Assembly (NCBI RefSeq): GCF_001969265.1
Contig: NZ_CP019304.1
Coordinates: forward strand, 4,650,001 to 4,714,000
Length of the DNA: 64,000 bases
DNA from: Arthrobacter sp. QXT-31
GTDB taxonomy: Bacteria; Actinomycetota; Actinomycetes; Actinomycetales; Micrococcaceae
Direction of reading: 5' to 3'
Positions 7,854 through 16,763 of the stretch are shown in pieces. A model generated the notes under the pieces. That model was not told the origin of the DNA. It ran no database searches and saw nothing but the letters and a program-made list of their open reading frames with translations. Positions within the stretch are counted from its first letter, which is position 1; every line of letters starts with the position of its first letter. A program made the translations under genes and the position numbers.

Positions 7854-10499
7854 GTGCCGAACCAGAATCTCCAGCGCAGCGAAGCGGCAGAGCGGTCCGC
7901 CCTGATCACCACCCACAGCTACGACGTCTCGCTCGACGTCCGCGGCGCACCGGATCCGGACACGGCCGGCTACACCAGCCGCAGCACCATCGCGTTCTCG
8001 GCGGCGCAGCCCGGAGCATCCACCTTCCTGGACTTCATCGCCGGTGACGTGCACAGCGTGGTCCTGAACGGCGCGGAGCTGGCCGTCCCGGAGGTGGTGG
8101 ACGGGGCACGGATCCGGCTGGACGACCTGCAGGCCGAGAACCGGGTGACGGTCACCGGAACCGCCCTCTACAGCAGCTCGGGCGAGGGCATGCACCGGTT
8201 CTTCGACCCGGCCGACGGCCAGTGCTACCTCTACACCCAGTACGAACCCGCCGATGCCCGCCGGGTCTTCGCGAACTTTGAACAGCCCGACCTCAAGGCC
8301 CGGTTCACGTTCTCCGTCATCGCACCGGCAGGCTGGGAAGTGGCCTCCAATGGCGCCGAGGCAGCGCGCCTGCCGCTGGCGGACGACGCCGGGGCGTGCC
8401 GCTGGGATTTCCAGCCCACCCTGCCCATGTCCACCTACATCACTTCGGTGCTGGCCGGTCCCTACTTCAAGGCCGAGGACCATTGGAGCAGGACGGACGA
8501 CGGCGGAGCCCGCCTTGACGTGCCGCTGGCACTTTACTGCCGGGCCTCCATGGCGCCCTCGTTCGATGCCGCCGAACTGTTCAGGCTAACCAAGCAGGGG
8601 CTGGAATTCTTCAACGGGCTGTTCGACTATCCGTATCCCTGGGGCAAGTACGATCAGGCGTTCGTGCCCGAATATAACCTCGGGGCCATGGAAAACCCCG
8701 GCCTGGTCACCTTCACCGAGAACTATGTGTTCACGTCCCGCGCTGCGGATTCCCAGTACCAGGGCCGCGCCAACACGCTGCTGCACGAGATGGCGCACAT
8801 GTGGTTCGGTGACCTTGTGACCATGCAGTGGTGGGACGACCTGTGGCTGAAGGAATCCTTCGCGGACTACATGGGCACGCTTGGCGTGGACCGGGCCACG
8901 GACTGGGACACCGCGTGGGTTAACTTCGCGAACAACCGCAAGGGCTGGGCCTACGTCCAGGACCAGCTGCCCACCACCCACCCGATCGTGGCGGACATCC
9001 CGGACCTCGAGGCGGCCAAGCAGAACTTCGACGGCATCACCTACGCCAAGGGCGCCTCCGTCCTGAAGCAGCTCGTGGCCTACGTCGGCTTCGACGCCTT
9101 TATCGCCGGCTCGCGGCAGTATTTCCGGGACCACGAGTACGGCAACACCACGCTGGCGGACCTGCTCGACGCCTTGAGCGCGGCGTCCGGCCGCGACCTC
9201 GCCACCTGGGCCAGGCAGTGGCTCCAGACCTCCGGGATCTCCACCCTTCACGCCGAGGTGGAGCCGGCTGCGGCCGCCGACGGGCAGGCCGTCCTGGAGC
9301 GCGTCACCCTGCTGCAGGATGCTGCCGATCCTGTCACCGGCCGCCAGGAGCCCCGGCCGCACCGGCTGCGCCTGGGCCTGTACAACTTCGACGGCACCGG
9401 CGCGCTGGTCCGGACCGATTCCGTGGAGACCGACCTGATCGGCAAAGCCCAGGACATCGGCGTCCTGTCCGGAAAGCCGCGGCCGGCCCTGCTGCTGGTC
9501 AATGACGACGATCTGAGCTACGCCAAGGTCCGCCTCGACCCCGTATCGGAGGCCACCGTCCGTTCCTCGCTGGACCGGATCAGCGACCCCATGGCCCGGG
9601 CGCTGTGCTGGTCCGCGCTGTGGAATTCGGCCCGGGACGGGATGGGACCGGCTTCGCAGTATGTGGACGCCGTTCTCCGGTTTGCCTCCGCCGAATCAGG
9701 AATCGGCGTCCTGCTGAACATCCTGGGCAACGCCACCACGGCCCTGGAGCAGTACGTTCCGGCCGGGGAACGGGATGCTCTCCGGAAGACCTTCGCCGAG
9801 GGTGTGGTGCGGGAACTCCATGCGGCCAAAGCCGGCTCGGACCAGCAGCTTGCCTGGGCCAGGACGCTCGCCACGGTCAGCCGGACCGAGGACAGCACGG
9901 CCGCGCTCCTGCGCGGCCTGCTGGACGGCAGTGAGCGGGTGCCGGGGCTGGCGGTGGACGCCGAGCTCCGCTGGAGCCTGTGGCACGCGCTGGCGGCCCG
10001 CGGCCTGGCCACGGAGCAGGAACTCGACGCCGAACTGGCAATGGACACCACAGCCTCCGGCCGGGCCGGGCATGCCACGGCGCTGGCCGCCCGGCCCGAG
10101 GCGGCGGTCAAGGCCGCGGCCTGGGATGCCGCGGTGCGCGGCAGGGAGCTGTCCAACCAGCTGCTCAGCGCCACCATCGCCGGATTCAACACGGCGCCGG
10201 AGGAACTGCTGGACCCGTTTGTAGAGCCCTACTTTGCGTGCCTGGAAAGCGTGTGGGCGGAGCGGAGCATCGAAATCGCCAGCCGGATTGTCCGCGGTCT
10301 CTACCCGGCGGTCCGGGACCTGGGCACAGCGGGAAATCCGGAGGACCATCCCGTGGTGGCGCGCACCGACCGCTGGCTCGCCGAGCACCCTGATGCCCCG
10401 CGTGCCCTGCGCCGGATCGTCATCGAACAGCGGAGCCACCTGCACCGGTCCCTGACGGCGCAGGCAGTGTCCGTGAAAACCGCATCGGTTGCTCCGTAG
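7854..10499 (+). CDS. pepN: aminopeptidase N (M1 zinc metallopeptidase)
   Basis: 881 residues from GTG 7854. The catalytic domain has the exopeptidase motif GAMENPG, the zinc site HEMAHMWFGDLV and the third ligand in LWLKESFADYMG. An N-terminal beta domain (about 1-230) and the C-terminal ERAP1-like helical domain (about 530-870) complete the M1 architecture. It removes N-terminal residues from peptides in the cytoplasm. A TTG three bases upstream (7851) is the alternative start. It converges with the lipoate-ligase-like gene. Confidence 0.95.
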   Translation: MPNQNLQRSEAAERSALITTHSYDVSLDVRGAPDPDTAGYTSRSTIAFSAAQPGASTFLDFIAGDVHSVVLNGAELAVPEVVDGARIRLDDLQAENRVTVTGTALYSSSGEGMHRFFDPADGQCYLYTQYEPADARRVFANFEQPDLKARFTFSVIAPAGWEVASNGAEAARLPLADDAGACRWDFQPTLPMSTYITSVLAGPYFKAEDHWSRTDDGGARLDVPLALYCRASMAPSFDAAELFRLTKQGLEFFNGLFDYPYPWGKYDQAFVPEYNLGAMENPGLVTFTENYVFTSRAADSQYQGRANTLLHEMAHMWFGDLVTMQWWDDLWLKESFADYMGTLGVDRATDWDTAWVNFANNRKGWAYVQDQLPTTHPIVADIPDLEAAKQNFDGITYAKGASVLKQLVAYVGFDAFIAGSRQYFRDHEYGNTTLADLLDALSAASGRDLATWARQWLQTSGISTLHAEVEPAAAADGQAVLERVTLLQDAADPVTGRQEPRPHRLRLGLYNFDGTGALVRTDSVETDLIGKAQDIGVLSGKPRPALLLVNDDDLSYAKVRLDPVSEATVRSSLDRISDPMARALCWSALWNSARDGMGPASQYVDAVLRFASAESGIGVLLNILGNATTALEQYVPAGERDALRKTFAEGVVRELHAAKAGSDQQLAWARTLATVSRTEDSTAALLRGLLDGSERVPGLAVDAELRWSLWHALAARGLATEQELDAELAMDTTASGRAGHATALAARPEAAVKAAAWDAAVRGRELSNQLLSATIAGFNTAPEELLDPFVEPYFACLESVWAERSIEIASRIVRGLYPAVRDLGTAGNPEDHPVVARTDRWLAEHPDAPRALRRIVIEQRSHLHRSLTAQAVSVKTASVAP

Positions 10500-10561
10500 A
10501 TGCCCTTTTGACCGCTCAGAACGGCACCTACGGAGCAGTCGATGGGAACGCTCGATCCGTT

Positions 10562-11656
10562 TCAGGGCACCCGGTGCAGCCACGCCTCCGTGCCGAACTT
10601 TGATGCGACGCGTTCACCGGCGGTCTGTAGCTCCTGGGCCGTGATCTCCGACGGCGTTGCGCCGTAGCGCTCGGCGAACACCTCCATCATGGCCGCCACG
10701 ATTTCGGTCCGGGCCAGGCCGGTCTGGCGGCGCAGCGGATCCACGCGCTTCTTGGCGCTCGTGGTGCCCTTGTCCGAGAGCTTTTCCTTGCCGATCCGGA
10801 GCACGTCCACCATTTTGTCGGCATCGATGTCGTAGCTCATGGTCACGTGGTGCAGCATTCCACCGTTGGCCAGCCGCTTCTGGGCCGCGCCGCCGATCTT
10901 GCCCTGGCTGGTGGCGATGTCGTTGAGCGGAACGTAGAAGGCGTCGATGCCGAGCTTCTTCAGGGCGGCCATGACCCACGCGTCGAGGAATGCGTAGGAA
11001 TCCGCAAAGCTGATGCCGTCCACGAGGGTCTGCGGCAGGTAGAGCGAGTACGTGATGCAGTTGCCCGCCTCCATGAACATCGCTCCCCCGCCGCTGATGC
11101 GGCGGACCACGGTGATGCCGTGCCGGGACACGCCGTCGGGATGCACCTCATTGCGGTAGGACTGGAAGCTGCCGATCACCACCGACGGTTCCTCCCAGTC
11201 CCAGAAGCGGATGGTGGGGTTCCGGCGGCCGGCGCCGACCTCCTCGGTGAGCACCTCGTCCAGCGCCACGTTCAGATGCGTGGGCAGCACTGTGGGAGGG
11301 ATGATGTTCCAGTGATGGTCGGTCCAGGCGGTGGCTTTGGCCAATGCCCTCCGGACGGCGATGGCCACGGCGTCGGCCGAGAACCCGAACAGCACGGCGT
11401 CCTCCGGAAGGGCGGCTTCAACAGCGGCGGCCAGGTCGGCCGCCGTCGAACTCTCCTGCAGTCCCGTCAATGCCCCATTGATGGCCAGCAGTGCCTCATC
11501 CGGTTCGAGGAAGAAGTCGCCGCTCAGGGACACGTCTGCCAGGGCGCCGTCCGCGATGTCGACGTCCACCACCACGAGCTTGCCGCCCGGGACCTTGTAC
11601 TCGCCGTGCAGCCGCGGGGCGGCGTCCTCGATTGCAGAACCTGGCGTGGCAGTCAT
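10562..11656 (-). CDS. lipoate-protein ligase-like protein with N-terminal accessory domain
   Basis: 364 residues from ATG 11656, preceded by GGAAGG. Residues about 10-100 (YKVPGGKLVVVDVDI...GDFFLEPDEAL) resemble the small accessory domain that follows the catalytic domain in classical LplA; here it comes first. Residues about 110-350 are the catalytic fold: SVVIGSFQS, VVRRISGGGAMFMEAGNCIT (RRxSGGG lipoyl/AMP loop) and GKIGGAAQKRLANGGMLHHV. The expected activity is attachment of lipoate or a related acyl group to a lysine. It could also be an octanoyltransferase relative; the substrate is not readable. Confidence 0.85.
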   Translation of the reverse strand: MTATPGSAIEDAAPRLHGEYKVPGGKLVVVDVDIADGALADVSLSGDFFLEPDEALLAINGALTGLQESSTAADLAAAVEAALPEDAVLFGFSADAVAIAVRRALAKATAWTDHHWNIIPPTVLPTHLNVALDEVLTEEVGAGRRNPTIRFWDWEEPSVVIGSFQSYRNEVHPDGVSRHGITVVRRISGGGAMFMEAGNCITYSLYLPQTLVDGISFADSYAFLDAWVMAALKKLGIDAFYVPLNDIATSQGKIGGAAQKRLANGGMLHHVTMSYDIDADKMVDVLRIGKEKLSDKGTTSAKKRVDPLRRQTGLARTEIVAAMMEVFAERYGATPSEITAQELQTAGERVASKFGTEAWLHRVP

Positions 11657-11683
11657 GCCTTCCATCCTGCCCCACAAACGCGA

Positions 11684-11713
11684 AAAGCCCGCACCGTTGC
11701 CGGTGCGGGCTTT
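11684..11713 (-). terminator. terminator hairpin after rpmE2
   Basis: A perfect 13-bp stem (AAAGCCCGCACCG and its complement) with a 4-nt loop is followed on the minus strand by TTTT. It lies between the rpmE2 stop and the next minus-strand gene. Confidence 0.75.
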
Positions 11714-11738
11714 CCAAAGAACCTTGGGGAGAAGTGAA

Positions 11739-11996
11739 TTACTTCTTGCCGCCGAAGCCCTTGAAGCGAGCGTTGAAGCGCTCGACGCGGCCAGCGGAGT
11801 CCATGATGCGCTGCTTGCCCGTGTAGAACGGGTGGGACTCGGAGGAGATTTCGACGTCGATGACCGGGTAGGTGTTGCCGTCTTCCCACTCGATGGTCTT
11901 CGAGGAAGACACGGTGGAGCGGGTCAGGAACTTCGTGCCGGAGGCCAGGTCGTTGAAAACAACAGCTTCGTACTTCGGGTGGATCTCAGACTTCAT
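11739..11996 (-). CDS. rpmE2: 50S ribosomal protein L31 type B (zinc-free)
   Basis: 85 residues starting [16 protein letters not shown], with [13 protein letters not shown] and [13 protein letters not shown]. The zinc-binding cysteines of the classical L31 are absent, which defines the C-minus, type B form. In many actinobacteria such copies are induced by zinc starvation through Zur; no clear Zur box was recognised. A 7-bp inverted repeat (CAGCTGG/CCAGCTG, 12016-12035) lies in the leader just upstream. Confidence 0.93.
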   Translation of the reverse strand: MKSEIHPKYEAVVFNDLASGTKFLTRSTVSSSKTIEWEDGNTYPVIDVEISSESHPFYTGKQRIMDSAGRVERFNARFKGFGGKK

Positions 11997-12015
11997 AATG
12001 GGACCTTTGTTCACG

Positions 12016-12035
12016 CAGCTGGATTTTGCCAGCTG
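12016..12035. repeat. inverted repeat in the rpmE2 leader
   Basis: CAGCTGG, six bases, then CCAGCTG. It sits about 20 nt upstream of the rpmE2 start and could be an operator or a leader hairpin. Nothing else was recognised between 12036 and 12290. Confidence 0.35.
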
Positions 12036-12292
12036 CCAGGTATGAATGGGATGGCTTCCGCCGTGCCCCGGCCGGCCATAGGACGGCGAAAAACACAGTG
12101 GAACCAGCTATCAATCATAGCGGATGCTGGCGGAAACCAACGAACCGGCCCCTCCGGCGGGTGCAGCTTCCTCGTCCCGACTGCCGAATCTGCTTCGGTT
12201 CCTACATCCAACACCAAGAGCAGGAACACCCGGGCCTGGGAGGGTTTGCTCGCCGCAACAGCAGCGGAGGGAGTACAAGCCAAAGAAAATTG

Positions 12293-12321
12293 TTGACAAT
12301 TGACTATCAGCGATTTAGATT
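12293..12321 (+). promoter_or_regulatory. sigma-70-type promoter of the HAD/kinase/phospho-lyase cluster
   Basis: TTGACA (12293-12298), 17 bp spacer, TAGATT (12316-12321). The inverted repeat GATTC/GAATC (12318-12332) overlaps the -10 box and could be the operator of the ROK-type regulator encoded at the end of the cluster. The leader to the ATG at 12410 is about 80 nt. Confidence 0.55.
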
Positions 12322-12409
12322 CGTAGTGAATCAAAAACTGCTCCGTTAGACGGATGCAAACGGCTGACAACGGCCGAGCCACCAAACACCACTACGAAGG
12401 GACGAATCC

Positions 12410-12941
12410 ATGGCAGAAACCAACTCCCGGCCGAAGTACATCTCTTTTGATATCTACGGCACACTGATCAACTGGGATACAGATTCCACTACCCGCCGGC
12501 TACTCGCAGGCCGTTTGCCTGATGAGCAATGGCCGGCATTCAAGAAGGTGTTCCGCGGGTACCGGTTCGACGAGGTGCTGGGCGACTACAAGCCCTACGA
12601 GCAGATCCTGCAAAATTCCTTTGACCGGGTTTGCAAGTACTTCGGCATTGGGCCGACCCCCGGTGCGGGCGCAGAGTTCGCTGACGCCGTACGCAGTTTT
12701 GGTGCCCACGAGGACGTGCCGGCTCCGCTGAAGCTCATGGGCGACAACTACAAGCTGGTGGCTCTGTCCAACGCGGACGACAGCTTCCTGGAAATCAGCA
12801 TTCCCAAGCTCGGTGCAGACTTCCACGCCGGCTTTAGGAACCTCTGGGTGCTGGACCGTGGCTATGACCCCATTACCGGGGGGCTACGACTACAACACGG
12901 TTAAATCCCTGGACGAAATCAACAACCACCTCGGTCTCTGA
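12410..12941 (+). pseudogene. haloacid dehalogenase type II-like, internally deleted and frameshifted
   Basis: The first 140 residues are a normal HAD start: ISFDIYGTLINWD (nucleophile Asp) and KLVALSNADDSF (motif II Ser). The sequence then runs from PKLGADFHA directly into GFRNLWVLDRGYDPITGG. The roughly 40 residues that should hold the motif III lysine and the following acidic motif are missing. Next, a run of six G (12878-12883) breaks the frame, giving a stop at 12904. With one G fewer the frame would continue GYDYNTVKSLDEINNHLGL to the stop at 12939-12941, the usual family ending. Both lesions point to an inactive gene. Confidence 0.8.
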
Positions 12942-13019
12942 GCCCGGTTCCTGAGGCGAAGCGTCTTTGACGATGTAAATGGCGATTTAGGTGACCGATG
13001 GCGAAACCTGGCCTCCCTC

Positions 13020-13051
13020 CCCCGCCCACGGCAGTAATGCTGTGGGCGGGG
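13020..13051. terminator. GC-rich hairpin between HAD pseudogene and kinase gene
   Basis: CCCCGCCCAC pairs with GTGGGCGGGG around a short GCA/TGC inner stem. There is no T run, so it is either a weak terminator or a processing or stability element. Confidence 0.4.
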
Positions 13052-13139
13052 ACACCCGCCTGTTCCGCATGCTCTTCCGGCCCCAACGCTTCACCTAACC
13101 AAGCCCGGTTTCCTGACTCTTCCCCTTTGAAAGGGTGAC

Positions 13140-14279
13140 ATGAGCACTACCCCTGACCTCACCACAATCCATACGGCGCCGCCCCATGCCAGCGGGTCCG
13201 CCGGCCCCGTCCAGGCGGCCTGGAATGCCAGTAGCGACTCTGCTTTTATCGACGCCGTCGCATCAGAGAGTGGACTGCTTGCGGAGCAGTTCCAACTCCC
13301 GGAGTCAACAGTCCTGGAACTCCTTGTAGAGTCCTACGGCCTGAAGGGGAAGCTCGTCCGGACTCCCACCGAGAAGGACGAAACTTTCCGCCTCAGGCAC
13401 GGAGAAGAAACCTATCTGGTCAAGATCTCCCCACCGGACGAGGATCCGATGATCGTCCATCTTCAGACCGCCTGCATGGAGCATCTTGAACAGGCCGCCC
13501 CTGAACTGCCGGTCCAGCGCCTTGTGCGGAGCCTGGGCGGGAATCCCGAAGTCCACATCCCCGTGCTGCAAGGACCCCATGACCGGGTACTTCGGGTGAT
13601 GCGCTTCATGCCCGGAATCTTGCTGGCCAACGAGGTACCGTCGGCTGTTCAGCTTCAGTTGGTTGGCTCAGGCCTTGCCCGGCTGGCCCTAGCACTGCAG
13701 GACTTCGAGCATCCTCGTGCCGACCGCCTGCTCCTCTGGGACCTCAAGCACTTCCACCGGATGCGGCCGCTTCTTGACCACGTCGACGAGAAGGAAAAAC
13801 GTGACCTGGCCGAAGACATTTTCGATCAGTTCGACGAAAAGGTGGTTCCGCTTCTCAGCACCCTCACCACTCAAGTTGTCCACGGGGATTTCAGTCCGTT
13901 CAACGTCCTGATCGACCCGGACAGCCCGGACTACGTGAGCGGGATTATCGACTTCGGAGACGTCGTGCGGACTCCTGTGATCTTCGACCTCAGTGTCACC
14001 ATGGCCAACCTGCTGGGAGCAGGCCCGTCCCGACCCTGGAAACCCGCACTGCATGTCGTGGACGGGTACCAGAGCATCCGTCCGCTGCCTGACCAGGAGT
14101 TGGAGGCCCTGATCGTCTCAGCGCAGGCACGTCTGCTCCTGCGGGCCCTGATCACGCAGTGGCGGGCAAGCCAATTGCCGCAAAGAAGTGATTATCTCCT
14201 GTCCCACTCCAAACCTGACTGGGACCGGCTCGCTTCCACAGCGGCCGCCCCTGCACCAAGACTGCCTTTCACATTCTGA
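13140..14279 (+). CDS. APH-family kinase, hydroxylysine-kinase-like
   Basis: 379 residues. The kinase fold is marked by HGDFSPFNVLID (catalytic loop) and GIIDFGDVVRTPVIFDLSV, where IDFGD is the metal-binding motif. The IDFGD(M/V)...DL..A.A form fits hydroxylysine kinase and its relatives better than antibiotic kinases. The N-terminal about 50 residues are low-complexity. AAAGGG precedes the ATG. It lies 29 nt upstream of a class III PLP enzyme that looks like a phospho-lyase, so it probably phosphorylates an amino alcohol or hydroxy-amino acid for that enzyme. Substrate is inferred. Confidence 0.75.
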   Translation: MSTTPDLTTIHTAPPHASGSAGPVQAAWNASSDSAFIDAVASESGLLAEQFQLPESTVLELLVESYGLKGKLVRTPTEKDETFRLRHGEETYLVKISPPDEDPMIVHLQTACMEHLEQAAPELPVQRLVRSLGGNPEVHIPVLQGPHDRVLRVMRFMPGILLANEVPSAVQLQLVGSGLARLALALQDFEHPRADRLLLWDLKHFHRMRPLLDHVDEKEKRDLAEDIFDQFDEKVVPLLSTLTTQVVHGDFSPFNVLIDPDSPDYVSGIIDFGDVVRTPVIFDLSVTMANLLGAGPSRPWKPALHVVDGYQSIRPLPDQELEALIVSAQARLLLRALITQWRASQLPQRSDYLLSHSKPDWDRLASTAAAPAPRLPFTF

Positions 14280-14308
14280 ACCAGATTCACAGCCTTCAAG
14301 GAGAAACC

Positions 14309-15664
14309 ATGGACACTTCCCAAATCCGTAAGCCATCGCGTTCAATGGTCAATGGCTTTGATCCCAACCGCCTCGATGAACTCCCGGACCAGATGCAGAA
14401 GAACATCCGGCGCCGGGACCAGAGCCTGGGGCCCGGATACCGGCTTTTCTATGACACACCGCTGGAAGTCGTCCGTGGTAAGGGCGTGACGCTGTTTGAC
14501 CGCGACGGAAATGACTATCTCGACGTCTACAACAACGTCCCCTCTGTCGGCCACGCCCACCCGCGTGTCATCGCGGCCGTCCACGAACAGATGCAGACGC
14601 TGAACACCAACACCCGCTACGTCCAGGAATCCATCCTCGATTACTCAGAGCAGCTGCTTTCCACGTTTCCCGCCGAGCTTGGCCATGTCATGTTCACCTG
14701 CACAGGTTCGGAAGCCAACGACCTCGCCATGCGCGTCGCCAAATACGCCACCGGAAACCAGGGCATCATCGTCACCTCCGGCGCGTACCACGGACTCACC
14801 ACCGAAGTAGCGTCCTTCTCACCGTCCCTGGGCATCGGCGTGCCCCTGGGTGCGAACGTGCGGGTCATCGACGCCCCGGACTCCCTGCGATACCCATTGG
14901 ATCAAGGGTCCCTGGAGGATCACCTGCGGAACCAGGTGCATGCGGCCGTCGCCGACCTTCACCGGCATGGCATCGGAGTGGCGGCCTTCATCGCCGACAG
15001 CATCTTCTCCTCCGACGGTGTCTTCGCCGGCCCAGCAGGCTTCCTGCGTCCCATCGTCGAGGAAATCCATGCTGTGGGCGGCCTGTACATCGCCGATGAA
15101 GTCCAGCCGGGCTTCGGCCGCACCGGTGAGGAATGGTGGGGCTTCCAGCGTCACGGAATCGTGCCGGACATCGTGACCATAGGTAAACCGATGGGTAACG
15201 GCATTCCCGTTGCGGCTGCCATCTTCAGGCCCGAACTGTTGCAGGAGTTCGGGAAAAACATCCGCTACTTCAACACCTTTGGCGGGAATTCAGTCGCGAT
15301 TGCGGCGGCGCAGGCCGTCCTGGACGTGATCCGGGAGGAATCGCTCATGGAAAACGCCCTCAAGGTCGGCCGAAAGATCCTCACCGGACTCAAGGATCTC
15401 ACTCAGGGTCTGGATCAGGTTGCAGAAGTCCGCGGCAGCGGCTTCTTTATCGGCGTCGACCTCGTCACGGACCAAGCCACACTCTCACCCGACGGCGAAG
15501 CCGCCGCTGGCATTGTGAACGCCCTTAGGCAGGACCGGATTCTCATCTCGGCATGCGGTGCCCAGGGCAATGTCCTGAAACTCCGCCCCCCAATGCCGTT
15601 CTCCAGCAATGATGCTGATCGTCTGCTCGAAGCAATGGGCCGTGCCTTCAAGACGCTGCGCTAG
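14309..15664 (+). CDS. class III PLP enzyme, probable amino-alcohol-phosphate phospho-lyase
   Basis: 451 residues. PLP fold type I: YNNVPSVGHAHPRV, TCTGSEANDLA, YHGLTTE, IADEVQPGFGRTG, and the Schiff-base lysine in TIGKPMGNGIPVAAA. The GKPMGNG and YFNTFGGN stretches, together with NNVPSVGHAHP, match the ethanolamine-phosphate and phosphohydroxylysine phospho-lyases rather than ornithine or GABA transaminases. These enzymes eliminate phosphate and release ammonia and an aldehyde. An adjacent hydroxylysine-kinase-like gene supports a two-step pathway. An ordinary omega-transaminase remains possible. Confidence 0.75.
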   Translation: MDTSQIRKPSRSMVNGFDPNRLDELPDQMQKNIRRRDQSLGPGYRLFYDTPLEVVRGKGVTLFDRDGNDYLDVYNNVPSVGHAHPRVIAAVHEQMQTLNTNTRYVQESILDYSEQLLSTFPAELGHVMFTCTGSEANDLAMRVAKYATGNQGIIVTSGAYHGLTTEVASFSPSLGIGVPLGANVRVIDAPDSLRYPLDQGSLEDHLRNQVHAAVADLHRHGIGVAAFIADSIFSSDGVFAGPAGFLRPIVEEIHAVGGLYIADEVQPGFGRTGEEWWGFQRHGIVPDIVTIGKPMGNGIPVAAAIFRPELLQEFGKNIRYFNTFGGNSVAIAAAQAVLDVIREESLMENALKVGRKILTGLKDLTQGLDQVAEVRGSGFFIGVDLVTDQATLSPDGEAAAGIVNALRQDRILISACGAQGNVLKLRPPMPFSSNDADRLLEAMGRAFKTLR

Positions 15665-15750
15665 GCCCGAACGGGACGGGGGGAATCCTGCTAAACAAGC
15701 TCACTCATTCTGCGGATTACACCCGCTGAAACGATTGGAAGGATTGCACC

Positions 15751-16680
15751 ATGAAGACCAGACACACGATCCACACCGCTGCTGCCGGACTCGCCGTCCT
15801 GCTGGCCCTTTCCGCGTGCGGCGGCGCGGCAACAGGCAGCCAGGCCACGGATATCCCGAAGACCCAGAACACTCGTGACATCTCAGAGGGTGTTCAACCG
15901 GATGAGGCCGCGGTGGCGCTGCTACCGGAGTCCTACAAGGCCAAGGGCGAACTGACCGTGGCGATGGATCTGAGCTCCCCGCCGATGACCTTCCTCGCTG
16001 AGGATAATGCAACCCCCATTGGCGTCAACCCGGACCTCGCGCGCCTTGTAGCCAAAAAGTTGGGGCTGAAGCTGAAGTTCGAGAACACGGCGTTCGACAC
16101 GATCATTCCCGGAATTGACGGCGGCCGCTACGACTTCACGGCCACCACGATGTCCGCCACGGAAGAGCGGCTGAAGGTTCTGGATATGATCAACTACCTT
16201 AAGGGTGGTTCCGCCGTGGCTGTGGCCAAGGGCAACCCGCTCAATCTGGCCAATGATGCACTGTGTGGCAAAAATATCGGCGTGACCAAGGGGTCCTCGC
16301 AGCAACTGAAGCACCTGCCGAACGTCTCGAAATGGACCTGTGAGGAAAAGGGGAACCAAGCCATCAACGCCATCACGCTGCCCAACGTCCAGGAAGCCCT
16401 GACGCAACTGGACTCAAAGCGGATCGACGGCGTCTTTTACGACGCCAGTGCCCTGGCGTGGGCCAAGGAGCAGCAGCCGGGCCACTTCACGGTCCTGGAG
16501 CCGCGAATGGATACCCGCACGGACACTAACGTTGCGATGGGCCTGAAAAAGGGATCACCGTTGACACCGGCCCTCCAGAAAGCCATCCAGTCCGTTCTGG
16601 AAACCCCGGAATACAAGGAGTCGCTGGACTACTGGGGCTTGGGAGAATCAGCCATCACAGAAGCCAAGATCCGTCAGTAA
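15751..16680 (+). CDS. ABC transporter substrate-binding lipoprotein (family 3, amino-acid type)
   Basis: 309 residues. The signal peptide ends in the lipobox LSAC (Cys about residue 24), so it is membrane-anchored and outward-facing. Then come GELTVAMDLSSPPMTF, GVNPDLARLVAKKLGLKLKF, IPGIDGGRYDFTATTMSATEERLKVLDMINY and DSKRIDGVFYDASALAWA, a standard two-lobe solute-binding protein for polar amino acids. No permease or ATPase gene lies beside it, so it must work with subunits encoded elsewhere or is an orphan. Context suggests the ligand is the substrate of the kinase/lyase pair. Confidence 0.85.
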   Translation: MKTRHTIHTAAAGLAVLLALSACGGAATGSQATDIPKTQNTRDISEGVQPDEAAVALLPESYKAKGELTVAMDLSSPPMTFLAEDNATPIGVNPDLARLVAKKLGLKLKFENTAFDTIIPGIDGGRYDFTATTMSATEERLKVLDMINYLKGGSAVAVAKGNPLNLANDALCGKNIGVTKGSSQQLKHLPNVSKWTCEEKGNQAINAITLPNVQEALTQLDSKRIDGVFYDASALAWAKEQQPGHFTVLEPRMDTRTDTNVAMGLKKGSPLTPALQKAIQSVLETPEYKESLDYWGLGESAITEAKIRQ

Positions 16681-16751
16681 GAAAACCACTAACCCCTATA
16701 CAACGAATACCGGGCCGCCTCTCATATACCGGTTTTGGTCTGAACTCTCAT

Positions 16752-16757
16752 TAAGGT
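16752..16757 (+). promoter_or_regulatory. -10 box TAAGGT of a leaderless promoter
   Basis: TAAGGT is 6 nt before the ATG at 16764, suggesting that the regulator has its own promoter. Confidence 0.45.
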
Positions 16758-16763
16758 TGTGCT

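Noticed and set aside
13140..14279. Aminoglycoside resistance gene
   Set aside because: The APH fold alone does not show this; the neighbouring PLP enzyme and the IDFGD pattern fit a metabolic kinase better.
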